Source: CAIQPS01 sp964631965
GTDB taxonomy: Bacteria; Actinomycetota; Thermoleophilia; RBG-16-64-13
Direction of reading: 5' to 3'
Length of the DNA: 38,192 bases
Assembly (NCBI GenBank): GCA_964631965.1
Contig: CAZWAR010000009.1
Location: 1 to 38,192 of the forward strand
Shown here: positions 16,298 to 24,384 of the stretch, in pieces
How the letters are laid out: each line of letters opens with the position of its first letter
Numbering within the stretch: position 1 is the stretch's first letter
Translations under genes and position numbers: made by a program
The notes under the pieces: model-generated
What the model saw: the letters and a program-made list of their open reading frames with translations, nothing else
The model's database searches: none
What the model was told of the DNA's origin: nothing

Positions 16298-16511
16298 GCG
16301 GCTCGCGGCCACCGAGGCCCGGCCTGCCGCCGAGGCGGACAGACGGGGCCGAGCCACAGTTCCCCATTGTGACGCAGCGCGCCCGCCCCACGTCGCACCG
16401 GACTCCACCCGTTTCTTGACGCTGCTCTTATGCGTGCCCGCCTATGCTCGATGCTGGGTTCGCCGGTACACGCAGAAACAACGGACGCGCGAGCTAACGG
16501 AGGATATCGCC

Positions 16512-17375
16512 ATGGTTCGATCGGGGCAGCACGGGCTCACCCGCCATTCGGATGTACGCGGGGGCCTACACCGAGGCTCGCGGCGCGACAGCGGCCCGCG
16601 CATACCGACAGTAGCCGTGCTGGCAGCGGCCGTCCTGCTTGTGGCGGGTCTGGCGATCGGCACCACCGGCTGCGGATCCGATAGCCAGACGTCCTCGAAC
16701 GCCACTGTCGCATCCGGCGCGACCACCGGCCAGAGCAGCGCAGCCCAGGACAGTACGAGCCCGAGCGTGCCCTCCGGCATGCCCGCCGGCACTCCTCCAG
16801 GTGGTCCAGGCGGATCGACCACGTCGTCCGACAGTTCCACCACCACGACCGCCGAGCCGACCACGACAACCACCGAGGCCACCACGAGCACGACCAGCCT
16901 CGCCGATGGGCAATACGGCGACGGCATCTACAGGGCCGGCGTCGATATCGCCGCCGGCCTCTATCGCGGCACTGCCGTCGGCGACGCAGCCCATTGGGAG
17001 ATCACGAGCGACGCGAACGGGGCCCGGTACGTGGCAGGCGGCGATCCTACGGGCCAGTTCTATGTCAAAGTCACGTGGGGACAGTACCTGCGATTGGACG
17101 GGGTGCTCGTGGAGAAGGCGAGCAGTTCCGCGTCGGACCCGCTGCTCACCACGGACATAAGCGACGGGACGTATCGCGCAGGCTACGACATCGAGACCGG
17201 TTGGTATGCAGGCCAAGTGACCGGCCTCAGCACCATCGGCTATTGGCAGGTCGCGAGCGACGCGAACGGCCAGACTCTCAAGGCCAGCGATTATCCGCGC
17301 GGTTCGTTCGAGCTGAAAGTCACCAGCGGTCAGTACCTCACACTCAGAGGGGTGACGATCTCCCTCAAGGAATAG
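16512..17375 (+). CDS. Lipoprotein with two copies of an ~81-residue domain
   Basis: A 287-residue secreted lipoprotein. A basic N-terminus (about 30 residues) precedes a hydrophobic run (31-50) and a lipobox ending in Cys54 (AIGTTGC). A Ser/Thr/Pro-rich spacer (about 56-130) with runs of Thr follows, as in wall-spanning actinobacterial proteins. The C-terminal half has two related units offset by 81 residues: DGIYRAGVDIAAGLYRG... (137-199) and DGTYRAGYDIETGWYAG... (218-282), each with a DANG turn and a QYLRL/QYLTL strand. I do not recognise the function; a beta-rich surface domain is likely. ATG 16512 has GGAGG 8 nt upstream. The 214 bp before it, after the HEAT gene, hold no other gene. Confidence 0.8.
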   Translation: MVRSGQHGLTRHSDVRGGLHRGSRRDSGPRIPTVAVLAAAVLLVAGLAIGTTGCGSDSQTSSNATVASGATTGQSSAAQDSTSPSVPSGMPAGTPPGGPGGSTTSSDSSTTTTAEPTTTTTEATTSTTSLADGQYGDGIYRAGVDIAAGLYRGTAVGDAAHWEITSDANGARYVAGGDPTGQFYVKVTWGQYLRLDGVLVEKASSSASDPLLTTDISDGTYRAGYDIETGWYAGQVTGLSTIGYWQVASDANGQTLKASDYPRGSFELKVTSGQYLTLRGVTISLKE

Positions 17376-17397
17376 CTGGGCTCGACCGACTGCGACC

Positions 17398-17532
17398 TCA
17401 GGAATCAGCCGGGCAGAGGTCGAACACCGCCCAAAAGCGCACCGAGGCCGACATCATCGCTTCGAAGTCTTTCTCGACCAGCGTGAGCTCGGCTCCTGGA
17501 TGGGAGATCTGGACGGCTTTCATCAACGGCAT
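17398..17532 (-). pseudogene. Probable remnant of a zinc alcohol dehydrogenase N-terminus
   Basis: This 44-codon minus-strand frame opens with MPLMKAVQISHPGAELTLVE, which looks like the first strand pair of zinc-dependent medium-chain alcohol dehydrogenases (MKAVQ...PG...L.LVE). After about 23 residues the similarity ends; the expected zinc-ligand segment (GVCHSD) is missing and a stop follows. Most likely a deletion remnant; a genuine small protein is less likely. Too short for certainty. Confidence 0.4.
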
Positions 17533-17566
17533 AGTCGGATGATCCTCACTTTCGCCGGGTGATGGC

Positions 17567-18001
17567 CTAGAGCCCCAAGAGCTGGAGAGTCTTGGGATCA
17601 GGCTCGCCGCCGAAGTACTGCTCGAGCAGCCGGTGAAACACCGATCCCGGCGGCGAGACCAGGGAGAAAAGGGTGGCGGAGGACCGGAGCTTCCAGTCGT
17701 CCGGTGAGCCGAAGATGTCGTGGGCCGTCCTGCCGCTCACCCCCAGAACGGCCTCGGTGCACTCCAAGAGCCGGGGGCCCAGCACCGGGTGGGACAGATA
17801 CGCCTCAGCCTCGGTCAAGCTCCGGATGGAATAGCGTTTCGACGTGGGACTGAAACCCAGCCCATACAGCTGCGGGAAGATGTACCACATCCAGTGCAAC
17901 CGTTTCTCGCCGGCTCGGATCTCGGCGAGGGCGTCTTCGTAGCAGGTCTTCTGCACCTCCACGAAGCGGTCCAGGTCGTAGCTTCCTCGAGGTTCCTCCA
18001 T
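17567..18001 (-). CDS. DUF1810 family protein
   Basis: A 144-residue soluble protein matching the conserved DUF1810 family: DLDRFVEVQKTCYEDALAEI, KRLHWMWYIFPQLYGLG, SIRSLTEAEAYLSHPVLGPR and a C-terminal FHRLLEQYFGGEPDPKTLQL. Full length for the family. Molecular function is not established. ATG 18001 has no strong ribosome site. It is divergent from the 18072 gene, with about 70 bp between them, and stands 34 bp from the alcohol dehydrogenase remnant. Confidence 0.88.
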   Translation of the reverse strand: MEEPRGSYDLDRFVEVQKTCYEDALAEIRAGEKRLHWMWYIFPQLYGLGFSPTSKRYSIRSLTEAEAYLSHPVLGPRLLECTEAVLGVSGRTAHDIFGSPDDWKLRSSATLFSLVSPPGSVFHRLLEQYFGGEPDPKTLQLLGL

Positions 18002-18071
18002 GGCACCAGCATCTCACGATTCGCCCCGCTCTGCCGATAAGAGAACAAAGCCATTCAAGAGGGAGATCGCC

Positions 18072-19805
18072 ATGCAGATTGCGCCCTGCCCGGCCTGCGG
18101 CTGGCCCACCCCCAAGGGAAGGCCATGCCCCCGGGGTTGCGGAGCCGCGGTGCCGGCCGCGCCCGCACAGGCGTACACGACACCGCAAGCGCTCCCGACA
18201 CAAGCTCTCCCTCCGTCCCAGGCGGGGCCCTCTTATTCCCTTGGGCCTTCCGCAGTCCCCGCGGCAGCCTCCGCTTCTCTTGAGAGTCGGGATGCCTCCA
18301 CCGTGGGATCAGAACGGCGCCTCCACCGGCATCTGGCGGGCCCCGCGGGCATCGGCGGTGCCTTGCTTCTCCCCATCATCGGACTGCTGGCGACCATCTG
18401 CTGGAACGCCTGGAACATCTACTACGAGTTTCTCCCCCTTCGGCAGTCGGATGTGTGGACGGCCCTCACCACACAGGGATCCTCCGTCTATCACTGGCTC
18501 TGGCAGCCTCTCGCCCTGTTCGAGGTCTTCGCCAGTGTAGTGATGATCCTTGCCCCCATGGCGCTGCTCGTGATGATCTTTCGGAAGCGCCGGGCCGTTC
18601 GCGGGTCCATGGTCGCCTTCTATGTCTTCGTCTTGGCGGCCACCGCATTCGACTCAGGCGCCTGCCTGCTGGTGATGACCGGCTGGCTTCGCTCGCTGGG
18701 ACTGCAGGAGGTGGCCGACTCCGTGTCCAGCGGCGCTTGGCGGAGCCTGATACAGGCCGTGCCGTTGGCTGCCATCTGGATACCGTACTTCCTACGTTCC
18801 CGGCGCGTGAAGAACACCTTCGCGCTGCCCGAACCGGCGGTCCGGCGGGGTCCCACCCGCCTGATGCCGCCCGCCGCTCGAGGCAGAGAGGGCGACCGTC
18901 GTCTGCGGGCCGCTCTGGCCGTCGTCGCCATCGTCGCAGTCGCTGGAGCGGCGGCGTACGGATTCGCGGCTCATGGCGGACCGCCCGGCGGATCCGACTT
19001 CACTTCCACCGTGTCCGGCCCGGTCGACCGCTCGATGAGCGAGGCGGACGCCGCCTACGCAGCCGGCGATCTCCGCAGGGCCGCGATGCTCTATGAGCAG
19101 GCCATCCAGGCCGACCCCGACTACGAGGCGGCCTACTACAGGCAATGGAGCGCGTTGTTCGAGCAGGAGGACTACAGCGGAGCCCTAGAGGCAGCCGCGC
19201 GGATCACGCAGTTGTTCCCCGGGTCGCGCGAGGGCTGGTTCGCTCTGGGGTTCACCCAGGAAGCCAACGGCGACCTCGGCCCGGCGGTCGAGAGCTACAC
19301 GGCCTGCCTTGCCTTGGGCGACCCGGACTCGCCGGGCGGGGGCGCCATCGACGACACCTTCGTGCAGGAGCGCCTCGAGTTGTGCACGTATGTGAGCGCT
19401 ATCGGAGAACCACGAGTCGCCATTGCCGACGCCGTCAACCGGCTGAACGATTCTCTGGAGGAGCCGGATCCGGACATGCCGACGCTCGCCGGCGCCGCCG
19501 GTAGCGTGAGCACCGTCGTCGAAGCGAACATCGTCGAACTGGAGAAGATCGTGGCACCGTCGTCTTTCTCAGCCTTCCAAACCGGGATGCTGACCGCCTA
19601 CCGGGACCTCCAGGCGGCCTGTGACGATCTGGCGGCGGCAGCCCTGGAAGGCGACTCCGGCCTGCTGACTGCGGCTCGGGAGAACTTCTACGACGCTATC
19701 GACACCTTCAACCAGAACGACATGCTGGGCACCTCCTTGATGAACGACTATTACGGACAGGAGCCGCCTGTCGCGCTGCTCAGGCCGGTCTCTCGCGCCG
19801 GCTGA
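18072..19805 (+). CDS. Membrane protein with zinc ribbon, DUF2569 and TPR domains
   Basis: A 577-residue protein combining three modules. The N-terminus has a zinc-ribbon-like cluster (Cys6, Cys9, Cys19, Cys23), then a Pro/Ala-rich linker. Residues about 90-255 form a DUF2569-like bundle of four transmembrane helices (GPAGIGGALLLPIIGLLATI; FEVFASVVMILAPMALLVMI). A further helix (ALAVVAIVAVAGAAAYGF, near 285) leads to a domain with at least two TPRs (ADAAYAAGDLRRAAMLYEQA; EGWFALGFTQEANGDLGPAV), expected outside the membrane. ATG 18072 has a GAGGGAG site; upstream frame is rejected. Role unknown; the layout suggests an envelope scaffold linking a cytoplasmic metal site to an exterior binding domain. 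It is not obviously in an operon. Confidence 0.75.
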   Translation: MQIAPCPACGWPTPKGRPCPRGCGAAVPAAPAQAYTTPQALPTQALPPSQAGPSYSLGPSAVPAAASASLESRDASTVGSERRLHRHLAGPAGIGGALLLPIIGLLATICWNAWNIYYEFLPLRQSDVWTALTTQGSSVYHWLWQPLALFEVFASVVMILAPMALLVMIFRKRRAVRGSMVAFYVFVLAATAFDSGACLLVMTGWLRSLGLQEVADSVSSGAWRSLIQAVPLAAIWIPYFLRSRRVKNTFALPEPAVRRGPTRLMPPAARGREGDRRLRAALAVVAIVAVAGAAAYGFAAHGGPPGGSDFTSTVSGPVDRSMSEADAAYAAGDLRRAAMLYEQAIQADPDYEAAYYRQWSALFEQEDYSGALEAAARITQLFPGSREGWFALGFTQEANGDLGPAVESYTACLALGDPDSPGGGAIDDTFVQERLELCTYVSAIGEPRVAIADAVNRLNDSLEEPDPDMPTLAGAAGSVSTVVEANIVELEKIVAPSSFSAFQTGMLTAYRDLQAACDDLAAAALEGDSGLLTAARENFYDAIDTFNQNDMLGTSLMNDYYGQEPPVALLRPVSRAG

Positions 19806-20011
19806 CCGACGCGTTACTCGGGCCAGGCGCCATTTCCGCCCCGGAGCGCTGCCGCTCTCGCCCTGCCCCGCCTCCCGCGTCGCCCTCTTGAGCTCCTGCC
19901 GCCGCTGTTGTCCCCGCCTCCGCCTCGCCGCCTCGGGCGGAGAGGAATAGAATCAGCGCGTGGAGGGCATATTTGGTTTTATGCCGCAAACCGCAAACTA
20001 TGGAGACCGCC

Positions 20012-20320
20012 ATGGATGAGAAGTTCGGAGAGGTTCCGCAGAACGACGAGGGCGAGGAAGTCTTCCCTCCCACCACCGAGGAGCATCATGACGAGCTGCT
20101 CCAGCCCGTGAGCGAGGAACGCCGGGCTCTAGCCAGAGAAAACCTGCGCAAGAACTATCCCAAGTTGACCGACGAGGACCTGGACGATCTGAGCAAAGAG
20201 AAGACCAAGACCGGCAGGTTTGAGCTCTTCATTCAGAAGCTCATGGAGCGTTATGAGTGGCGCCGCGGCGTCTGCCAGCAGCAGTTGGGCAGCGGCACGG
20301 ACGATATCAGAGATTGCTGA
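20012..20320 (+). CDS. CsbD-like small stress protein
   Basis: A 102-residue, charged, soluble protein. The second half, NYPKLTDEDLDDLSKEK, followed by FIQKLMERYEWRRGVCQQQL, follows the CsbD pattern (KLTDDDL...KLQERYG), seen in general-stress proteins of unknown mechanism. ATG 20012 has GGAG 6 nt upstream; ATG 20000 and a more upstream start are possible. A TAGAAT -10-like hexamer lies upstream near 19946. The acidic N-terminal 45 residues are extra compared with ordinary CsbD. Confidence 0.55.
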   Translation: MDEKFGEVPQNDEGEEVFPPTTEEHHDELLQPVSEERRALARENLRKNYPKLTDEDLDDLSKEKTKTGRFELFIQKLMERYEWRRGVCQQQLGSGTDDIRDC

Positions 20321-20357
20321 GCTTGCCGGAATGAGGTCGGCTCTCTGACACCCCCGC

Positions 20358-20363
20358 TATAAT
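20358..20363 (+). promoter_or_regulatory. Consensus -10 (TATAAT) before the TetR gene
   Basis: A perfect TATAAT ends 30 nt before ATG 20394. No good -35 is found at 16-18 bp, so an activator or an unusual -35 may be involved. Confidence 0.5.
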
Positions 20364-20393
20364 CCGAACCTGATCACGCCGATGGGGGGACGC

Positions 20394-21014
20394 ATGCAGG
20401 CACCACGTGGGGATTCTGAGCAGACGAAGGCGGAGATCATGAAGGCCGCGAAGCGCCTGTTCTCCGAGCAGGGTATCCTCGCCGTAAGCGTGAGAGACAT
20501 CGCCCGGGAGGCAGGTGTCACCCACGGCCTGGTTCACCACTACTTCGGTACCAAGGAGGCGTTGGCCGAGGAGGTCATCCGATCCACGATGACCTCGGGC
20601 CTCGACCTTATCGCCACCAATCAGCTGGACCCTTCTTCGGATTCCCTCGGGACGGTCAAGAGACTGCTGCGCCGAGTGCTGACCGAGCACCGGAGTTCCA
20701 TACTCCTCATCGCCCGCGCCGAACTCAATGGCTTCGAGCCGGAGAAGATGGAGCAGCCGGGAACGCCGCACACCATCGAGTTGATAGCGAGGCGCTTTGC
20801 CGAACTCCAGGATCGGATGGCCGTGGAGGAGCCGCGGCTCGATCCGGTGCTCGTCAGCCTGTGGTTGGGAGCAGCGGTATATGGCCTGACGATGATGCAT
20901 CCCTGGCTCATGTCGTCGGCCGGCCTTCCCACGGAAGACTACGAGCAGCGACTAGACGAGATCGTCGATGTCGGGGCGGCCTTCGTCGCGTCTGCGGTCG
21001 GGCTGCGGACGTAG
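20394..21014 (+). CDS. TetR-family transcriptional regulator
   Basis: A 206-residue repressor-type protein. Residues about 10-60 hold the TetR helix-turn-helix: IMKAAKRLFSEQGILAVSVR, DIAREAGVTHGLVHHYFGTK. The C-terminal ligand and dimerisation domain ends in ...VDVGAAFVASAVGLRT. The ATG at 20394 has a GGGGGGA site; the in-frame ATG at 20382 is only about 12 nt from the likely transcription start. LarE follows 4 nt after the stop, with its ribosome site overlapping the tetR stop, so the pair is probably one operon. Ligand unknown. Confidence 0.88.
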   Translation: MQAPRGDSEQTKAEIMKAAKRLFSEQGILAVSVRDIAREAGVTHGLVHHYFGTKEALAEEVIRSTMTSGLDLIATNQLDPSSDSLGTVKRLLRRVLTEHRSSILLIARAELNGFEPEKMEQPGTPHTIELIARRFAELQDRMAVEEPRLDPVLVSLWLGAAVYGLTMMHPWLMSSAGLPTEDYEQRLDEIVDVGAAFVASAVGLRT

Positions 21015-21018
21015 GAGC

Positions 21019-21846
21019 GTGGACGCGACCGAACGCAAGATGGCCCAGGTCGAAACGCGGGTCTCCGGACTCGCGGGGGCCGTCGTCGCGCTCTCCGGCG
21101 GAGTCGATTCCGGACTCTTGCTCGCGCTCTCGGCCCGAGTGCTGCCTATCAACCGGCTGATCGCCGTCACTGCCACGGGACCGGCCGCCTCCGAGGCCGA
21201 CTCCGAGTCGGCCCAGGCTCTTGCCGCCGGCTTGCAGGTGCCTCACGACTGCATCGTCCTCGACCCGCTGGAAATCGAGGGCTTCGCCGACAACTCTCCG
21301 CTTCGCTGCTACCTTTGCCGCAGGCAGCTCCAAGAGGCCCTCGAGAGGATCCGGGTACAGCACGGGTTCGAGGCCGTCCTCGATGGGGTCATAGCGGACG
21401 ACCACCTCGACTATAGGCCAGGCCTCCGGGCCGCCGACGAGGCAGGCGTGCTCCATCCCCTCGCCGAAGCAGGTTTCTCGAAGGAGGAGGTCCGGGAAGC
21501 GAGCCGCCGGTTGGGACTACCGACGTCCGATCGTCCGGCTTCGCCATGTCTGGCTTCTCGCTTTCCGTATGGTGAGAAGATCACCCCCGATGGTCTCCAG
21601 ATGGTTGCTCGGGCGGAGTCCCTGCTGCACGATCGGGGCTTCCCCATCGTGCGAGTACGGCACCACGACCAGGGGCGCCTGGCGCGGGTCGAGGTGCCGG
21701 CCGCAGAACTGGTCAGACTGTGCGAAGAACCGCTTCGCTCCGAGATCACGGTCGCCCTGCGCGCACTCGGCTACATCTTCGTATGCGCCGACCTCATGGG
21801 GTTCCGTTCGGGCAGCCTGAACGAGGTCCTGCCTCCCGGTTCCTAG
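21019..21846 (+). CDS. larE: LarE-type ATP-dependent sacrificial sulfur transferase
   Basis: PP-loop enzyme. LarE adenylates a pyridine-dicarboxylate mononucleotide and donates cysteine sulfur when the nickel-pincer cofactor of lactate racemase is built. Residues 26-31 are the PP-loop SGGVDS; RCYLCR (96-101) and SPCLASRFPYGEKIT (175-189) follow, with Cys177 at the position of the sacrificial Cys176 of Lactobacillus LarE. The 275-residue length is normal. GTG 21019 has AGGAG almost touching it and the tetR stop; the start could be the ATG at 21040. LarA, LarB and LarC are not in the window, so the substrate may be another cofactor. Its stop overlaps the Rrf2 gene by 4 nt, tail to tail. Confidence 0.88.
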   Translation: MDATERKMAQVETRVSGLAGAVVALSGGVDSGLLLALSARVLPINRLIAVTATGPAASEADSESAQALAAGLQVPHDCIVLDPLEIEGFADNSPLRCYLCRRQLQEALERIRVQHGFEAVLDGVIADDHLDYRPGLRAADEAGVLHPLAEAGFSKEEVREASRRLGLPTSDRPASPCLASRFPYGEKITPDGLQMVARAESLLHDRGFPIVRVRHHDQGRLARVEVPAAELVRLCEEPLRSEITVALRALGYIFVCADLMGFRSGSLNEVLPPGS

Positions 21847-22271
21847 CGCAGGTGGTCCTCAAGTCGCCGGCCCGTCAGCACCAGATCGGCAATGCTCGTC
21901 CGGTCGAACAGGTCGTTCAGCATATCGGTGGCCTCGGTCCATAACAGATGAGCGGGGCAGCAGTCGGAGCGCCCGCAGTCGGAGCGTCCGTCCACGCACG
22001 GCGCCAACTCGAACGCTCCCTCGGTCGCACGAAGCACGTCCTGCACGCTTATACTCTCGGCGGGCCGGGTCAAGGTGAACCCGCCGGCTCTGCCGCGGTG
22101 GCTGCGCACGAGTCCGGCATCGGTGAGTCTGATCATCAGTTGCTGCACATAGCCCGGGGGGATACCCTCCGCCTCGCCGATCTCGCCTTTGGAGACAGGG
22201 CGGGCAGGGCCTTTCGCCAGCATGATCATGATCCTGGTAGCGTGGTGACCTTTGGTGGACATCCGCATCAT
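21843..22271 (-). CDS. Rrf2-family transcriptional regulator, likely Fe-S binding
   Basis: A 142-residue Rrf2 protein (IscR/NsrR type). The winged helix covers residues 1-85 (STKGHHATRIMIMLAKG, GIPPGYVQQLMIRLTDAGLV, RGRAGGFTLTRPAESIS). Cys92, Cys99, Cys104 and Cys105 with His108 occupy the loop where IscR binds [2Fe-2S] (Cys92, Cys98, Cys104, His107), so it probably senses iron-sulfur status, oxygen or NO. ATG 22271 has AGGCGG upstream. The upstream DNA contains the dyad TACT-N7-AGTA (22297-22311), a possible own operator, though weak. It overlaps larE by 4 nt tail to tail. Targets unknown. Confidence 0.87.
   Translation of the reverse strand: MMRMSTKGHHATRIMIMLAKGPARPVSKGEIGEAEGIPPGYVQQLMIRLTDAGLVRSHRGRAGGFTLTRPAESISVQDVLRATEGAFELAPCVDGRSDCGRSDCCPAHLLWTEATDMLNDLFDRTSIADLVLTGRRLEDHLR
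21961..21990 (-). repeat. 15-bp tandem duplication in the cluster loop of the Rrf2 gene
   Basis: Two 15-bp copies (21961-21975 and 21976-21990, one mismatch) encode the doubled GRSDC segment, which carries Cys99 and Cys104. The duplication changes the spacing of the presumed cluster ligands. Confidence 0.7.
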
Positions 22272-22393
22272 GAGAGCCGCCTAATAACCATATCCATACT
22301 GCCCTTAAGTACCTATACGCTAGCATAGTGCGGCCCGCGCTGCAGCAGGTCGAGGAAACGCAAACACAGCCCCCTGACCAAGTGTTCGGCCTC

Positions 22394-23257
22394 TCAACCG
22401 GTGCGCGTCTTGAAAGTCCTGGTAAGGACGTATATCGACACCGGGCCGCTTTGCCCTGTTGAAGCGGGAGTCAGACGGAGTTGACCGCGGATCTCGCCGG
22501 AGCGATGAATGGTGGTCCCCACGTTCAGGTAGACAGCTCCTGCCTGTAGCAGGTCCAGCAGGTCGAGGATGCTTTCGCCGGCAAGAGGCCCCACCAGAGC
22601 CTCGGCGGTGAAGGAGCCACGGGTGACGACCCCTGAAAAGAGGCCCGACTTGCCCGGACCGGGATAGATTGTGACGATAGTATCCCCGTTCTCTCCCGGG
22701 AAACCTTCGTGTAGCCTGGCAACGGTGAGACTACGGATATCGCTCACCTCCAGCACGTAGTCGACCTTCGAGCGGTCTGCGGCCACGGTGAGGGTGAGGG
22801 TGCCGGTCGCGCCGGTAGCGACGGCCGGGACCTCGCTCTGCCCATCGAGATCGGCACGGTAGCTCATCGGCGCGCCCGCTTGGGGTCCAGCGGCCGTGGT
22901 GGCGGTCGACCCATCCTGGCCTCCTTCCTCGACGACCGTGCTCGTCGTGGAGCCCTGGCCCCCGGTCACAGTCGCGGTCGTGACGCCACCTCCGCCGCCG
23001 GTCGGCGACGTGGACCCGCTTCCGGCGGAGATCGACGTCGACGGTGTTCCGCTGGTGCTACCGGTACCACCGGCAGCTACAGTGGTGCCCTCCGTCGCCC
23101 CACCCCGGCCCGTAAGACCTACACCCAATCCGATCCCGAGCGCGATGACAAGGAGCAGGCCGACCGCGGCCGCAAGACGTCGGTGACCTGCCCGCCTGCG
23201 CCGACGGCGCTCAGCGTCCCGCCTGGACGGGTCGCTACGGGATGTCGGGAACCTCAT
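22394..23257 (-). CDS. Membrane-anchored CHRD-domain protein
   Basis: A 287-residue exported protein. A very basic N-terminus (Arg-rich, about 26 residues) precedes a transmembrane segment (LAAAVGLLLVIALGIGLGVG, about 28-47). A long Gly/Ser/Thr spacer follows to about residue 128. The C-terminal CHRD domain shows SYRADLDGQSEVPAVATGAT, VDYVLEVSD, ARLHEGFPGENG and TIHRSGEIRGQLRL, with the short Gly/Ile-Arg-Gly-Gln ending typical of the domain. Function of bacterial CHRD is unknown. ATG 23257 has GGGAGG 6 nt upstream. It diverges from the ATP-grasp gene over a shared 146-bp region. Confidence 0.85.
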   Translation of the reverse strand: MRFPTSRSDPSRRDAERRRRRRAGHRRLAAAVGLLLVIALGIGLGVGLTGRGGATEGTTVAAGGTGSTSGTPSTSISAGSGSTSPTGGGGGVTTATVTGGQGSTTSTVVEEGGQDGSTATTAAGPQAGAPMSYRADLDGQSEVPAVATGATGTLTLTVAADRSKVDYVLEVSDIRSLTVARLHEGFPGENGDTIVTIYPGPGKSGLFSGVVTRGSFTAEALVGPLAGESILDLLDLLQAGAVYLNVGTTIHRSGEIRGQLRLTPASTGQSGPVSIYVLTRTFKTRTG

Positions 23258-23403
23258 CCTGTGCCTCCCAAATGCTGTCGCCGGTCATCAACCTCCCGCA
23301 TCGGACCTGTTTTCGAAACCACGAACTGCAGGTACCGGCGTGTCGTGAAAGGGCGCGCAGGGAATAAGTTCCACCGGATGTTCGCACTACCAGGGAGACG
23401 TAC

Positions 23404-24384
23404 ATGCGTATCTGTGTTCTTTCCGACCCGGATCCTGATTTCGACCCCACCCCCTTTCTCGTCGACTACGACTGGAGTCTGTTCGCACTCAGCGCCCCGG
23501 TCGAGCAGATGATTCGAGATCTCGCGACCGGCGGCGGCTTCGATGTCTTCCTGAACCTGGCCCGAGGGTACGAGTTGGAGCACATCGACCCCGACGGCCC
23601 CGAATACCTGGGCATCGACGTGGTGCGGGCCCTCGACGGCCAGGGCGTGCCGTACACCGGAGCGGACCCCCGTCACTACGATCCGTCGCCGGAAGAGCAG
23701 CGAGCGGCGGCCGCACAGCAGGGGATCCCCTTTGTTGTCGGGGGCACGGCAGAGAGCGTCGAGGACGCCGTGCGCCTGGCCGAGGAGATGCGTTATCCCC
23801 TCATAGCGAAGCACCCACACGGCCGTAGCCGGCTGGGTACGCCCGCGGACGCCATCGCGGCCGACCGGGACGAACTCAAGGTGGAGGCCGCCCGGATGCT
23901 GAACAACTTCGAAGCGGCGCGAGTCGAAGAGTTCGTCCCCGGGGCCGAGTACCACATCCTCGTCGTCGAGAATGTTGTGGACGAGGGACGGCCCGTCGCC
24001 TACCCGCCTTCGGAGATGCTCTTCCTACCCGACCAGCACTTCCGGCGCACGGATACCGCGTGGGGTTCGGATCTCAGCCCCGGGTTTCGCCTGGTCTCCG
24101 ATGGGCATTCGGCCGCGGGATTGCGGGACGCGGCCTGTCGGATGTTCCTGGGTCTTGGTCTCACCGGATATGCCCTGGCCACGATGCGAGGCCCGGGCAT
24201 CGGTCTTCCCACCATGCTGGGCATTCACCCAAATCCAGCGATCATGTCCCCCGGGCGCGATTATGCACCAGCCGACTACATCATCCTGGGCGACAGGGAC
24301 GGCTTCCCGGGCTTCCTCAACCGGATCTTCGCTGCGGCTCAGAAGCGCTTGACGAAGATCTCCAGGTCGGTTCCCACGGCGTAG
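23404..24384 (+). CDS. ATP-grasp ligase, divergent D-Ala-D-Ala ligase-like
   Basis: A 326-residue protein with the ATP-grasp layout of D-alanine-D-alanine ligases. The N-terminal Rossmann-like part (ICVLSDPDPDF; FDVFLNLARGYELEHIDPDG; VPYTGADPRHYD) is followed by the ATP-grasp domain with YPLIAKHPHGRSRLGTPADA as the lysine strand, RVEEFVPGAEYHILVVEN as the Glu-rich strand and MLGIHPNPAIMSPG near the end. The usual metal ligand and Asn-Pro loop are altered (HPNPAIMSPG), so the substrate is probably not D-Ala. ATG 23404 has AGGGAG 7 nt upstream. Its last 46 nt overlap the GNAT gene on the opposite strand. Confidence 0.75.
   Translation: MRICVLSDPDPDFDPTPFLVDYDWSLFALSAPVEQMIRDLATGGGFDVFLNLARGYELEHIDPDGPEYLGIDVVRALDGQGVPYTGADPRHYDPSPEEQRAAAAQQGIPFVVGGTAESVEDAVRLAEEMRYPLIAKHPHGRSRLGTPADAIAADRDELKVEAARMLNNFEAARVEEFVPGAEYHILVVENVVDEGRPVAYPPSEMLFLPDQHFRRTDTAWGSDLSPGFRLVSDGHSAAGLRDAACRMFLGLGLTGYALATMRGPGIGLPTMLGIHPNPAIMSPGRDYAPADYIILGDRDGFPGFLNRIFAAAQKRLTKISRSVPTA

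Noticed and set aside
16416..16448. TTGACG and TATGCT as a promoter for the duplicated-domain lipoprotein
   Set aside because: The spacer is 21 bp, too long for a normal promoter.
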